A stretch of 64,000 nucleotides of DNA from Streptomyces pyxinae (GTDB taxonomy: Bacteria; Actinomycetota; Actinomycetes; Streptomycetales; Streptomycetaceae), in NCBI RefSeq assembly GCF_024756275.1, contig NZ_JANUGQ010000005.1, positions 223,810 to 287,809 on the forward strand. Reading direction: 5' to 3'. The position numbers and the translations under genes were made by a program. Numbering within the stretch: position 1 is the first letter of the stretch; every line of letters begins with the position of its first letter. The notes below the pieces were generated by a model, which worked only from the letters and a program-made list of their open reading frames with translations, ran no database searches and was not told the DNA's origin. Shown piece by piece: positions 1 to 9,308 of this stretch.

Positions 1-1135
<1,135 letters not shown>

Positions 1136-1293
1136 GGAAACCTCCGCGAGACGGCGGGTGCTGGTGAGGTGCCGGGCAGCGTACGCCCGACCGGCTGCAC
1201 GGTACACGCATGGTCCGCCGCCCCGTCCCGGCGCCCGCCCCGGGCGCGCCGTACGGGCCGCCGTGCTCAGCCGGCGGCGGCAACCGACAGGAG

Positions 1294-1824
1294 TCAGCCG
1301 GCGCGGCTCAGCTCCGCCGCGCCGAAGGACACGTCGAAGCGGTCGCACCAGATGGCGACGCTGGTGTAGTCGGCCGGGTCGACCCCCGCCGGCAGGGCGT
1401 AGTTCTGGTCGCCCTTGTTCCCCTTGAGCTCGCCGAGGCTCAGATGCCTGCCGTCGTCGAAGACCCGCCAGCCGCCCACCCCTTCCTTGACCGGTGCGTC
1501 CGTGAGCCACACCCGCAGGTCAGGACCGTTGCTGGTGGCGAGGCCCTCCAGCCGCAGGACGTGCGAGCCGTCCCCGAGGCGGAGGATCCGCGCCGTGCCG
1601 GTGGTGCTGTGCTCATGGCTGATGAACTCGCCCCGGCTGAGGGTCCTGGGCCGGCCGGTGTCGCCGCCACCGGCCGGCGCCGCCGCGGGCAGCGCCTCGT
1701 GGACGCTGTCGTCCTGCCACAACTTCCACGGCTGGAACCAGAACAGCCCACCGAGCCCCGCGAGGACGAGTGCCGCCACCACTCCCACTGTCGGCCCGCG
1801 CCGCTTCTTCGCCCCAGCCGCCAC
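1294..1824 (-). CDS. DM13-domain membrane-anchored protein
   Basis: The 176-residue protein starts with a short basic tail, one membrane segment at about residues 13-30, and then an extracytoplasmic domain. From about residue 60 it matches the DM13 fold pattern: GEFISHEHSTTGTARILRL, then LRLEGLATSNGPDLRVWL, then VAIWCDRFDVSFGAAEL, with the conserved Cys near the end. DM13 domains are thought to take part in electron transfer or redox chemistry at the cell surface, but the exact role is not established. The neighbouring minus-strand genes (small membrane protein and AarF-like kinase) suggest a housekeeping membrane locus rather than part of the terpenoid cluster. Confidence 0.8.
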   Translation of the reverse strand: MAAGAKKRRGPTVGVVAALVLAGLGGLFWFQPWKLWQDDSVHEALPAAAPAGGGDTGRPRTLSRGEFISHEHSTTGTARILRLGDGSHVLRLEGLATSNGPDLRVWLTDAPVKEGVGGWRVFDDGRHLSLGELKGNKGDQNYALPAGVDPADYTSVAIWCDRFDVSFGAAELSRAG

Positions 1825-1943
1825 CCTCGTACCTCCCGCTCACCGATCCGTTCCGCGCCATCCAACCCGTTCGGGGCGCGGAAGACCATCCGGGGACGCG
1901 GCGGACCGCCCGGCGCGAGGAGGGGGGAGGGGCCGGGTGCGGA

Positions 1944-2111
1944 TCAGTGGAGGAGGCGGTCGAAGAAGGTGCCGACGGCTCGCAGTACGCCGACGGCGCC
2001 GATGACGGCGTTCGCGAGGAAGTCCGCGAACTCCACCGGCCGGGTGACGAGCAGATAGAGCACGATGACGAGCACGGCCCAGAAGGCCAGGCTTCTGCCG
2101 CGGAGGAACAT
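1944..2111 (-). CDS. Small hydrophobic membrane protein, 55 aa
   Basis: A 55-residue gene in a frame masked by longer spurious frames. It begins ATG with FLRGRSLAFWAVLVIVLYLL and contains one clear membrane segment (residues 8-24) and a second, weaker amphipathic stretch (residues 30-52). GC-rich third positions and the sensible membrane pattern support coding. It sits between the DM13 gene and the AarF-like kinase on the same strand. No function is recognised; short proteins of this shape occur widely in streptomycetes. Confidence 0.6.
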   Translation of the reverse strand: MFLRGRSLAFWAVLVIVLYLLVTRPVEFADFLANAVIGAVGVLRAVGTFFDRLLH

Positions 2112-2203
2112 GGGTCACGCTCCCGGGCCGGTGCCACAGCCGGCGGGTGAGCCGGTGCGGACAGGGAAAGGGGACGGGGGTGGTGTCCCGGTGAGGCGTC
2201 GGG

Positions 2204-3661
2204 TCACCGGCGGTGCTTGCGCCCGTAGGCGATCGGATCGCCGAGATTGGTGCGGGTCTGGATGGTGAACTGCCGGGAGGCGAGCTCGCTGAGGATCGTG
2301 TGCACCTGGGCTGCCGACTTGTCGGTCAGCGTCAGCAGGTTCAGCAAGTGGGCGCCGAGCTGCTCGGCGTCCAGTTCGCTGCGCAGCTGATCGCGCACGA
2401 TGGTGTCGAGGGTGCCGCGCAGGGTGTCCCGGAGTTTGGCCTTCGAGTAGAGGCAGCGTACGGAACCCTCCATGTTCGCCACCGACTTGCCGATGACGGA
2501 GACGATGGGAGCCACATGGATGCCGCGGTGTGTGGAGTACCGCAGCACGGACATCAGGGCCACACCGTAGTTGAGTTCGGCCAGCGTGGCATTGGACCAC
2601 CGGGGGATCTTCCGGGAGAGGTCCTGGATGAATCCGGGCACATCACTCCAGGGAGTCAGCGAGCCCAGCCTGATCCACTGGCGCGCGAAGCTCTCGCCGT
2701 CGTTGCGGGCCAGTGCGACGAAAAGACCGAGCACGGCGAGCCGGGCACCGCGGTCGAGCCGGCCGACCATGCCCCAGTCGATGATGTGGGCGGTGCCGTC
2801 GGAGCCGATGAGAACGTTCCCGGGATGCGGATCGGCGTGGAACCGGCCGGTGGTGAAGTAGGAGCGGAACATGAACTCGATGAGCTGATTGGCGGTCTTC
2901 TTGCGCTGCTTCTCGGTGAAGGCGTCCTCCTTCACCCGGTTGATGGCCACTCCGTCGGCCAGGGACTGGATGAGGACCTTCGGGGTGGCGTGCAGCACCT
3001 TGGGCACACTGATGTACTTGTAGTCGCGGGCCAGTTTGCGGCCGGCCTTCATGTGGGACGCCTCGCGGGTGAAGTCCAGTTCGTCCCGCATGGCGTCGAA
3101 CAGCACCTCCAGCATGCCGCCCATGTCGATGACCGCGTTGAAGCGCGGGGTGAACCGGGCCGTCAGCCGGGCCACCCTGCCCAGGGCACGCATGTCGCCG
3201 AGGACGGCCCGGTCCGCGTCCGGGCGCTGCACCTTGATCACACAGTCGGTGCCGTCGCGGAGGGTGGCCCGGTACACCTGCGCCAGGGAGGCCGAACCCA
3301 GCGGCTCTTCGGTGCGTACGGAGGCGAACCGGTCCCGCCAGCCGGGCCCCAGTTCCCGTTCCAGCACCGGAGCGAAGGCGGCGAACGGCCGTGCCACCGC
3401 CTGGTCGTTGAGCAGGCTGAGCTCCTCCCGCACATGGTCGGGCACGAAGTCCGGACGGGTGGCGAGGATCTGGCCGATCTTGATGTAGAAAGGGCCGAGT
3501 TCCTCCAGGGTGCGGCGGAACTGACGGGCACGTTCCGCCGCGTGGTCCGCCCCGGGCTCCGGGGACGTACGCCGGACCGCCCGGGACAGGGAGCGCCCGG
3601 CCTCCTGGGAGGCCGCACGGGCGGCGATGCGTACCGCTCGCCGCCCCCGTCCCTCAGCCAT
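2204..3661 (-). CDS. ABC1/AarF/UbiB-like atypical kinase
   Basis: The 485-residue protein carries the family signatures in order: FYIKIGQILATRPDFVPDHV (the KxGQ motif near residue 60), an Ala-rich nucleotide loop GSASLAQVYRATL, the lysine in VIKVQRP, the helix ELDFTREA, a catalytic loop FHADPHPGNVLI and the metal-binding IIDWGMVG. Relatives (UbiB/COQ8) are ATPases or kinases that help make or move isoprenoid lipids such as quinones. The basic N-terminus and the adjacent small membrane protein fit a membrane-associated role. The terpenoid operon starts on the other strand about 1.3 kb away, so a lipid-isoprenoid link is possible but only inferred. An 80-residue gene lies 34 bases upstream and is probably co-transcribed. 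Confidence 0.9.
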   Translation of the reverse strand: MAEGRGRRAVRIAARAASQEAGRSLSRAVRRTSPEPGADHAAERARQFRRTLEELGPFYIKIGQILATRPDFVPDHVREELSLLNDQAVARPFAAFAPVLERELGPGWRDRFASVRTEEPLGSASLAQVYRATLRDGTDCVIKVQRPDADRAVLGDMRALGRVARLTARFTPRFNAVIDMGGMLEVLFDAMRDELDFTREASHMKAGRKLARDYKYISVPKVLHATPKVLIQSLADGVAINRVKEDAFTEKQRKKTANQLIEFMFRSYFTTGRFHADPHPGNVLIGSDGTAHIIDWGMVGRLDRGARLAVLGLFVALARNDGESFARQWIRLGSLTPWSDVPGFIQDLSRKIPRWSNATLAELNYGVALMSVLRYSTHRGIHVAPIVSVIGKSVANMEGSVRCLYSKAKLRDTLRGTLDTIVRDQLRSELDAEQLGAHLLNLLTLTDKSAAQVHTILSELASRQFTIQTRTNLGDPIAYGRKHRR

Positions 3662-3695
3662 CGTGGTCCGGTCGTACGGTCAGGAGCGCGGCCAC

Positions 3696-3938
3696 CTAGT
3701 GGTCGCCCGCGCGTGCCGCGGGCCGGCCGCCGACATGGTTGGTGAGTGAGGCCACCGCACCGGTCAGTGCCGAGACCTGGTCACTGAGCGCGGCGATCTG
3801 CCGCTCATTGCGCCGCTGGCGCTTCTTGGTCTTGCTGCGCTTCCTCTTCTTGCCGCGGAGTCCCCGCCGAAGGCCCTTGTCGAAGCCTCCGACCATGTCG
3901 GCGAGCCGGTCGCCCGCCGAATCCCGACGTCTGCTCAC
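3696..3938 (-). CDS. Small basic coiled-coil protein, 80 aa
   Basis: The GTG at 3938 is preferred over an upstream ATG because a GGGGG-rich site lies just before it and the extra N-terminus would be a low-complexity Pro/Arg string. The product has a highly basic patch LRRGLRGKKRKRSKTKKRQR, then a heptad-like helix RQIAALSDQVSALTGAVASL. This layout suggests nucleic-acid or membrane-surface binding plus self-association. It lies directly upstream of the AarF-like kinase gene on the same strand, 34 bases apart. No family is recognised. Confidence 0.55.
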   Translation of the reverse strand: MSRRRDSAGDRLADMVGGFDKGLRRGLRGKKRKRSKTKKRQRRNERQIAALSDQVSALTGAVASLTNHVGGRPAARAGDH

Positions 3939-4383
3939 GTTGCCGCCCCCTTTCGGGTCGCTGGTCCGGTGGCGCGCCAGGGGAGGAGCGCGAGGCGGGG
4001 TGCGGGCCGGCGCGCGTCCGGACCGGAAACCGTCTCCGGGGGTCGGCGCGTGCGCGGGGCGCCCCGTGCGCGGTGTGCTCGCCGGGCGCGACTCTGCCAT
4101 GGCAGCGCCGAACCGGCTCCGCGTCAACCCACTGTCCCGGCCAGGGCGGCCGGGATGTGACATCGCTTGTCGTCCACGGCGTAGGTGTCAATCCGGTGGT
4201 GGGACTCCGGTGTGGCAGGGGGATCCGGGTCGCCATGAGTGCGTGGCAGGTGCTGTGATGCGGGAGGGCGGAGGGCCGCCGGTGTGACGGCAGCGCGTCG
4301 GAGGTGCGCCGGGGGCCGGCACCGGCCCCGCCCGGTCGGGGGACGAGGTGCCCCGGCGCCCGGAGCGTACAGTTCCGGCACTT

Positions 4384-4402
4384 GTGAGCCCGGGGGGCTC
4401 AC
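4384..4402. promoter_or_regulatory. Inverted repeat GTGAGCC-N5-GGCTCAC
   Basis: A perfect 7-base inverted repeat with a five-base G-rich spacer sits in the region between the divergent AarF-like and terpenoid units. It could be a regulator operator or a small hairpin. No binding protein can be assigned from sequence alone. Confidence 0.3.
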
Positions 4403-4750
4403 CCCCTTGCGCACAGCCGAGAGTGCGTCATGCTGAACAAGTCGAACGTCTGATCGGCCGTTCCCCGTGCATACGCATGGCTCCGGGGCCGGCGGCACGA
4501 GTTCGGTGAACCCCCAGCCCCGGTACCTTCCGCGCGCGGCCCTCACCCTTCGGACCGCCGCACGGCCGGGGCCCACCACTTCTGCCGGAGCGGCGTACCC
4601 GGGCCCGGCCCGGACGCGCCGCCCATGACAGCTCTTCCACGGAGACGGATCCCGGGAGGGTCCTGCGCGCGGCGACCCCGCGACAAGCCGGCCCTGCCGG
4701 AGCACGACAAGGCGGCGCCGACGGCCCGCGGGCCCCGGACGCCGCGCCGA

Positions 4751-4810
4751 CGGCCCGCTGGGCACGTACGCCGACGCCGACGGTCCGCTGGGCACGTACG
4801 CCGACGGCCC
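4751..4810. repeat. 30-bp direct repeat, two copies
   Basis: Positions 4751-4780 and 4781-4810 are near-identical, sharing CCGCTGGGCACGTACGCCGA, with a further truncated CGACGGCCCGC just before. The repeat lies about 130 bases upstream of the polyprenyl synthase start and may be a minisatellite or a duplicated regulatory site. Confidence 0.6.
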
Positions 4811-4939
4811 GCCGGACACGAGCGCCGGCGCGGCACGGCTGTGGCAGCCGGGGGACTGCGGCCGCTCCGTACTCCGCCGGTGCGACCGCGCGCACGGCGA
4901 CCACCTCATGAGCCACGACCGAGGTCGGGAGGAAGCCCG

Positions 4940-5992
4940 ATGGAGACACTGGATCTCGGGGGTACGGACCCCCGGGTACAAAGGCCCGGGGAGCGATTAC
5001 TGTCCCGCGCCAGGAGAAGCGTCGACGAGGCGTTACGGGAGTTCACCGGGGACCTGCCACCCGGCGCCAAGCTGTGGAGCGGCTTCCACTTCGGCTGGTG
5101 GGACGAGCGGGGCCGGCCCGACTCGGCCCGCCCGGGCAAGGCCCTGCGCCCGGCGCTCGCCCTGGGCTGCGGCGAGTCGGTCGGGGGCGCCGCCCCGGAC
5201 ATCGTGCCGGTGGGGGCCGCCGTGGAGCTGGTGCACAACTTCTCCCTCATCCACGACGATGTGATCGACGGCGACCGGACCCGGCGCGACCGGCCCACCG
5301 TCTGGTCGATCTTCGGTGTCCCCGCGGCACTGCTGGGCGGCGACGCCCTGCTCGTCCACGCCTGCGCGGTGCTCGCGCGGGCGCTGCCGGAACGCGGGAT
5401 GCCGCTGGTGCGGCGGCTGTGCGGAACGGTGCAGGAACTGATCGAGGGACAGGCCATGGACCTCGCCTTCGAGGCGCGCGACGAGGTGTCGCCGGAGGAG
5501 TACACGGCGATGGCCCTCGGCAAGACCGGGTCACTGATGGGCGCCGCCTGCGCCCTCGGCGCGCTGGCCGCCGGGAGCGAGCGGCCGCGCGCCGACCACC
5601 TGGACCGGTTCGGCCGGGCCCTGGGGCTGGCCTTCCAGATCACCGACGATCTGCTGGGGCTGTTCGGCGACGCCAGAGTCACCGGCAAGCCGGTCGGCGC
5701 GGACCTCGCCCGGCGGAAGAAGACGTACCCCGTGCTCGCCGCCCTCACCGCCGGTGGCCCGGCGGCGGCGGAGCTGGCGGAGCTCTACGCCCGGCCGGAG
5801 CCGCTGACCGGGGACCAGGTCGCCCATGGCGCCCGGCTGGTGGAGCGCGCCGGTGGCCGGGACCTCGCCCGCGAGGCGGCCCGGGACGCGCTGGAGCAGG
5901 CGTTCGGCCACCTGGACGCGGCCGAACCGCTGCCCGGGCCGCGCCGCGACCTGGCCGGGCTGGCCCTGATGATGACCGACCGGTCCCACTGA
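4940..5992 (+). CDS. Polyprenyl (GGPP/FPP-type) diphosphate synthase
   Basis: The 350-residue trans-prenyltransferase condenses isopentenyl diphosphate units into the linear precursor for the terpene cyclase downstream. The first Asp-rich motif is LIHDDVIDGDRTRRDRP; the second is ITDDLLGLFGD, with Gly in the fifth place as in many actinobacterial homologues. GKALRPALALG and the KT pair in LGKTGSLMGAAC are also present. The ATG at 4940 was chosen since the upstream in-frame extension is low-complexity Arg/Pro, although its ribosome site is weak (GGGAGGAAG). Product length (C15 or C20) is not decidable here. Two in-frame TTA codons, at 4997-4999 and 5033-5035 (codons 20 and 32), point to control by the bldA tRNA. 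It is first in the terpenoid operon, 13 bases before dxs. Confidence 0.9.
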   Translation: METLDLGGTDPRVQRPGERLLSRARRSVDEALREFTGDLPPGAKLWSGFHFGWWDERGRPDSARPGKALRPALALGCGESVGGAAPDIVPVGAAVELVHNFSLIHDDVIDGDRTRRDRPTVWSIFGVPAALLGGDALLVHACAVLARALPERGMPLVRRLCGTVQELIEGQAMDLAFEARDEVSPEEYTAMALGKTGSLMGAACALGALAAGSERPRADHLDRFGRALGLAFQITDDLLGLFGDARVTGKPVGADLARRKKTYPVLAALTAGGPAAAELAELYARPEPLTGDQVAHGARLVERAGGRDLAREAARDALEQAFGHLDAAEPLPGPRRDLAGLALMMTDRSH

Positions 5993-6005
5993 AACGGAGC
6001 CCGGT

Positions 6006-8183
6006 ATGTCATCCGTACGCCGGCCGTGTGCCCGTACCCCGCTGCCCCCGTCGCGTCCGCTGCCCCCTCCGCCCCCTCCGACAGCCGCCGCCCCGGGGCT
6101 CGCCGGCGCGCCCGCCGCCCCCGAGGACGGCTTCTCCGCCCTGCCCGCCGCTGCGAGGGTCCCTATGAGTGCCCCCGTGCGGGCCGACTGCCATCAGCCG
6201 CTGCTCGACACTCTCGACGCTTTGGGCACCGGCGGCCTCGCGGACCTGGACAGCGCGGAACTGGAGCGGCTCGCCGGCCGCATCCGTGCCTTCCTGATCG
6301 ACAAGGTGGGAGCGGTCGGTGGGCATCTGGGCCCCAACCTGGGCATGGTGGAACTGACCCTGGCCCTGCACCGGGTCTTCGCCGGCCCCCATGACACCCT
6401 GCTGTTCGACACCGGCCACCAAACGTACGTCCACAAGATCCTCACCGGCCGGGCCCGGGACTTCGACGGGCTTCGCCGGCCCGGCGGGCTCTCCGGATAC
6501 CCCCGGCGCGCGGAGTCCGCCCATGACGTCATCGAGAACTCGCACGCCTCCACCGCCCTCTCCTACGCCGACGGCCTCGCCAAGGCGCGCCGGCTCACCG
6601 GCCACGGCGACCGGGCCGTCGTCGCCGTCATCGGCGACGGGGCGCTCACCGGCGGCCTGGCGTTCGAGGCTCTCAACAACATCGCCGCCGCCCCCGAGCG
6701 CCCGGTCGTCATCGTGCTCAACGACAACTCCCGTTCCTACGCGCCGACCGTCGGAGCGCTGGCCGGTCATCTGAGCCGGCTGCGCCGCGACGGCCCCCGG
6801 TGGCCCGCCCCGTCTCCGGACCAGGAGCCGGCCCCGGACCCGTCCCTGGCTCCGGGCCCGTCCGCCTCTCCTCCCTCTCCATCCCCGTCTCCGCCGCAGT
6901 CCCCCTCCTCTTCGTCTCAGTCCGCCTCACCGCCCCCCTCTCCCCCTCCTTCTCCGGCCGCGTCTCCGCCCCCCTCTCCCCCTCCTTGTCCGGCCATGTC
7001 TCCGCCCGCGTCCCCGAGGAATCTGTTCGAACTGCTCGGGCTGACCTATCTCGGCCCCGTCGACGGGCACGACACCCTGGCCGTCGAGGACGCCCTGCGG
7101 GCCGCCCGCGCCACCCGCCGTCCGGTGGTGGTGCACGTGGTCACCGTGAAGGGAAAGGGGTATCCGCCGGCCGAGCGGGATCTGGCCGAGTGCATGCACG
7201 CCGTGGGGGTGCTGCCGGACCCCGACGCGCCGCCCGCCGCCGTGCCGGAACCGACGTGGACCGAGGAGTTCTCCACCGCCCTGTGCGCGCTGGCCGCCCG
7301 GCGCGAAAGGCTCGTCGCCATCACGGCGGCCATGCCCGGACCCACCGGTCTCACCGCCTTCGCCCGCCGCTTCCCCCAGCGCTGCTTCGACGTGGGCATC
7401 GCCGAGCAGCATGCCGTGGCCTCCGCCGCCGGGCTGGCCCTGGCCGGGCTCCATCCGGTCGTCGCCGTGTACGCGACCTTCCTCGGCCGCGCCTTCGACC
7501 AGCTCCTGATGGACGTGGCGCTCCACGGCCTGCCCGTCACCTTCGTGCTGGACCGCGCCGGTGTCACCGGCCCGGACGGACCGTCCCATCACGGCATGTG
7601 GGACCTCAGCCTGCTGGGCGCCGTACCCGGCCTGCGGCTGGCCGCCCCCCGGGACGCCGAGCAGCTGCGCCTGCTGCTGGCCGAGGCCACCGCCGACGAC
7701 AGCGGCCCCACCGTTCTCCGCTTCCCCAAGGGGAACCCCGGCGCCCCGCTGCCCCGTCGCCGGCGCCACGGGACGCTGGACCTGCTGCACACCGCCGCCA
7801 CCCCCCGGGTCCTGCTCGTCCCCACCGGACCGCTGGCCCGTCAGGCGCTCGGCGCCGCCCGCGCCCTGACCGCCCGGGGCATCGGTGTGACGGTGGCCGA
7901 CCCCCGCTGGCTGCTGCCGGTACCGGACGAGCTGCTCGAACTGGCGGACCGGCACCGCCTGGTCGTCACGATCGAGGACAACACCCGCAGCGGGGGATTC
8001 GGCGCCGCCGTCACCCAGCGGCTCGCCGCCACCCACCGCCGCACCCCCGCGCTCGCCCTCGCCCTGCCCGGACGGTTCCTGGCCCATGGCACCCGGGCCG
8101 GCATCCTGGCGGAGGCCGGCCTCGACACCGGCGGCATCATCCGCTCCGTCCTCGCCCACCCCGCCCTCCGCGCCCCGAGGTGA
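6006..8183 (+). CDS. dxs: 1-deoxy-D-xylulose-5-phosphate synthase with Pro/Ser-rich insertion
   Basis: This thiamine-diphosphate enzyme joins pyruvate and glyceraldehyde 3-phosphate, the first step of the MEP pathway. Motifs seen: KVGAVGGHLGPNLGMVELT, FDTGHQTYVHKILTG, the ThDP loop GDGALTGG, NDNSRSYAPTVGAL, GPVDGHD, DVGIAEQHAVASAAGLA and GPDGPSHHG. Residues about 263-339, where relatives have a helical linker, are instead an almost pure Pro/Ser/Ala tract encoded by tandem repeats (36-bp unit twice at 6931-7002). The first 50 residues are also Pro-rich; an in-frame ATG at 6165 with GAGGG upstream is a good alternative start giving 672 residues. As a cluster-borne gene next to ispG it likely boosts precursor supply. 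Whether the altered linker affects activity is unknown. Confidence 0.92.
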   Translation: MSSVRRPCARTPLPPSRPLPPPPPPTAAAPGLAGAPAAPEDGFSALPAAARVPMSAPVRADCHQPLLDTLDALGTGGLADLDSAELERLAGRIRAFLIDKVGAVGGHLGPNLGMVELTLALHRVFAGPHDTLLFDTGHQTYVHKILTGRARDFDGLRRPGGLSGYPRRAESAHDVIENSHASTALSYADGLAKARRLTGHGDRAVVAVIGDGALTGGLAFEALNNIAAAPERPVVIVLNDNSRSYAPTVGALAGHLSRLRRDGPRWPAPSPDQEPAPDPSLAPGPSASPPSPSPSPPQSPSSSSQSASPPPSPPPSPAASPPPSPPPCPAMSPPASPRNLFELLGLTYLGPVDGHDTLAVEDALRAARATRRPVVVHVVTVKGKGYPPAERDLAECMHAVGVLPDPDAPPAAVPEPTWTEEFSTALCALAARRERLVAITAAMPGPTGLTAFARRFPQRCFDVGIAEQHAVASAAGLALAGLHPVVAVYATFLGRAFDQLLMDVALHGLPVTFVLDRAGVTGPDGPSHHGMWDLSLLGAVPGLRLAAPRDAEQLRLLLAEATADDSGPTVLRFPKGNPGAPLPRRRRHGTLDLLHTAATPRVLLVPTGPLARQALGAARALTARGIGVTVADPRWLLPVPDELLELADRHRLVVTIEDNTRSGGFGAAVTQRLAATHRRTPALALALPGRFLAHGTRAGILAEAGLDTGGIIRSVLAHPALRAPR
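6931..7002 (+). repeat. 36-bp tandem repeat inside dxs
   Basis: Two 36-base units (6931-6966 and 6967-7002) begin CGCCCCCCTCTCCCCCTCCT and differ at about three positions; a shorter degenerate third copy follows. The unit length is a multiple of three, so the frame is kept and the repeat encodes the Pro/Ser linker. Confidence 0.85.
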
Positions 8184-8186
8184 TCC

Positions 8187-9287
8187 ATGGCCGTCTCCGA
8201 CTTACCCGCGCCGGCGCCGCCCGGCCGCGCACCCCGGCGCCGCTCCCGGCAGATCCACGTCGGCACCGTACCCGTGGGCGGTGACGCCCCCGTCTCCGTA
8301 CAGACCATGACCACCACACCGACCACCGACACCGACGCCACCCTCCGCCAGATCGCGGAGGCGACCGCCGCCGGCTGTGACATCATCCGGGTCGCGGTCC
8401 CCTCCCAGGACGACGCGGACGCCCTGCCGGTCCTCACCGCCAAGTCGCCCATCCCGGTCGTCGCGGACGTCCACTTCCAGCCGCGTTACGTCTTCCAGGC
8501 CATCGACGCGGGCTGCGCGGCCGTCCGGGTCAACCCTGGCAACATCAGACGGTTCGACGACAAGGTCAAGGAGATCGCCGGCGCCGCCCGGGCGGCGAAC
8601 GTCCCCATCCGCATCGGCGTCAACGCGGGCTCCCTCGACCCCCGGCTCATGGCGAAACACGGTGCCGCCACCGCCCAGGCCCTGGTCGAATCCGCGCTGT
8701 GGGAGTGCTCCCTGTTCGAGGAGCACGGTTTCACCGACCTCAAGATCGCCGTGAAGCACCACGATCCGCGTACCGTGGTGGACGCCTACCGGCTGCTCGC
8801 CGCCCGGTGCGACTACCCCCTCCATCTGGGCGTCACCGAGGCCGGCACCCCGCTGCAGGGCTCCATCAAGTCCGCCGTCGCCTTCGGCATCCTGCTGTCC
8901 GAGGGCATCGGCGACACCATCCGGGTCTCGCTCTCCGGTCCGCCCGCCGAACAGGTCAAGGCCGGGTGCCACATCCTCCAGTCGCTCGGTCTGCGCCCCC
9001 GCAAACTGGAGATCGTCTCCTGCCCCGGCTGCGGTCGCCTCCAGGTCGACATCCACCGCCTCGCCACCCGGGTCGAGGCCGCCTTCGACGGGTTCCCCCA
9101 TCCGCTGCGCATCGCCGTCATGGGCTGCGTCGTCAATGGCCCGGGGGAGTCCCGGGACGCCGACCTGGGCGTCTCCTGCGGCAACGGCAAGGGGCAGATC
9201 TTCCGCAAGGGAGAGGTGCTGCGCACGGTGCCGGAGAGCCGCATCGTCGAGACCCTGCTGGACGAGGCACTCGCGATGTTCGAGTGA
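8187..9287 (+). CDS. ispG: 4-hydroxy-3-methylbut-2-enyl-diphosphate synthase (IspG)
   Basis: The 366-residue iron-sulfur enzyme converts methylerythritol cyclodiphosphate to HMBPP, a late MEP step. Cluster-binding cysteines lie in [13 protein letters not shown] and [17 protein letters not shown], and the TIM-barrel part holds [17 protein letters not shown] and RVNPGNIRR. The ATG follows the dxs stop by three bases, with GAGGTGAT overlapping the end of dxs as its ribosome site, so the two are translationally linked. Codon 6 is TTA (8202-8204), a sign of bldA control. As a chromosomal housekeeping copy would normally lie elsewhere, this is probably a pathway-dedicated duplicate. Confidence 0.95.
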   Translation: MAVSDLPAPAPPGRAPRRRSRQIHVGTVPVGGDAPVSVQTMTTTPTTDTDATLRQIAEATAAGCDIIRVAVPSQDDADALPVLTAKSPIPVVADVHFQPRYVFQAIDAGCAAVRVNPGNIRRFDDKVKEIAGAARAANVPIRIGVNAGSLDPRLMAKHGAATAQALVESALWECSLFEEHGFTDLKIAVKHHDPRTVVDAYRLLAARCDYPLHLGVTEAGTPLQGSIKSAVAFGILLSEGIGDTIRVSLSGPPAEQVKAGCHILQSLGLRPRKLEIVSCPGCGRLQVDIHRLATRVEAAFDGFPHPLRIAVMGCVVNGPGESRDADLGVSCGNGKGQIFRKGEVLRTVPESRIVETLLDEALAMFE

Positions 9288-9308
9288 CGAAGCGACGGGA
9301 GCACACAC

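Larger units (their letters stand above)
3939..4939. other. 1-kb intergenic region between divergent units, with 30-bp repeats
   Basis: No convincing gene was found. Open frames exist on both strands but encode Arg/Pro/Gly strings without domains. A direct repeat of a 30-base unit with the core CCGCTGGGCACGTACGCCGA occupies 4751-4810. The stretch separates the minus-strand kinase group from the plus-strand terpenoid operon and must hold both promoters; a clear -10/-35 pair was not identified. Confidence 0.5.

Noticed and set aside
4124..4981. Overlapping long open frames on both strands upstream of the polyprenyl synthase
   Set aside because: Products are Arg/Pro/Gly strings with no motif; no good ribosome site; the DNA contains repeats.
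6006..6164. N-terminal 53 residues of DXS as a transit or signal peptide
   Set aside because: The stretch is Pro/Ala-rich with no hydrophobic core; an internal ATG at 6165 may be the true start.
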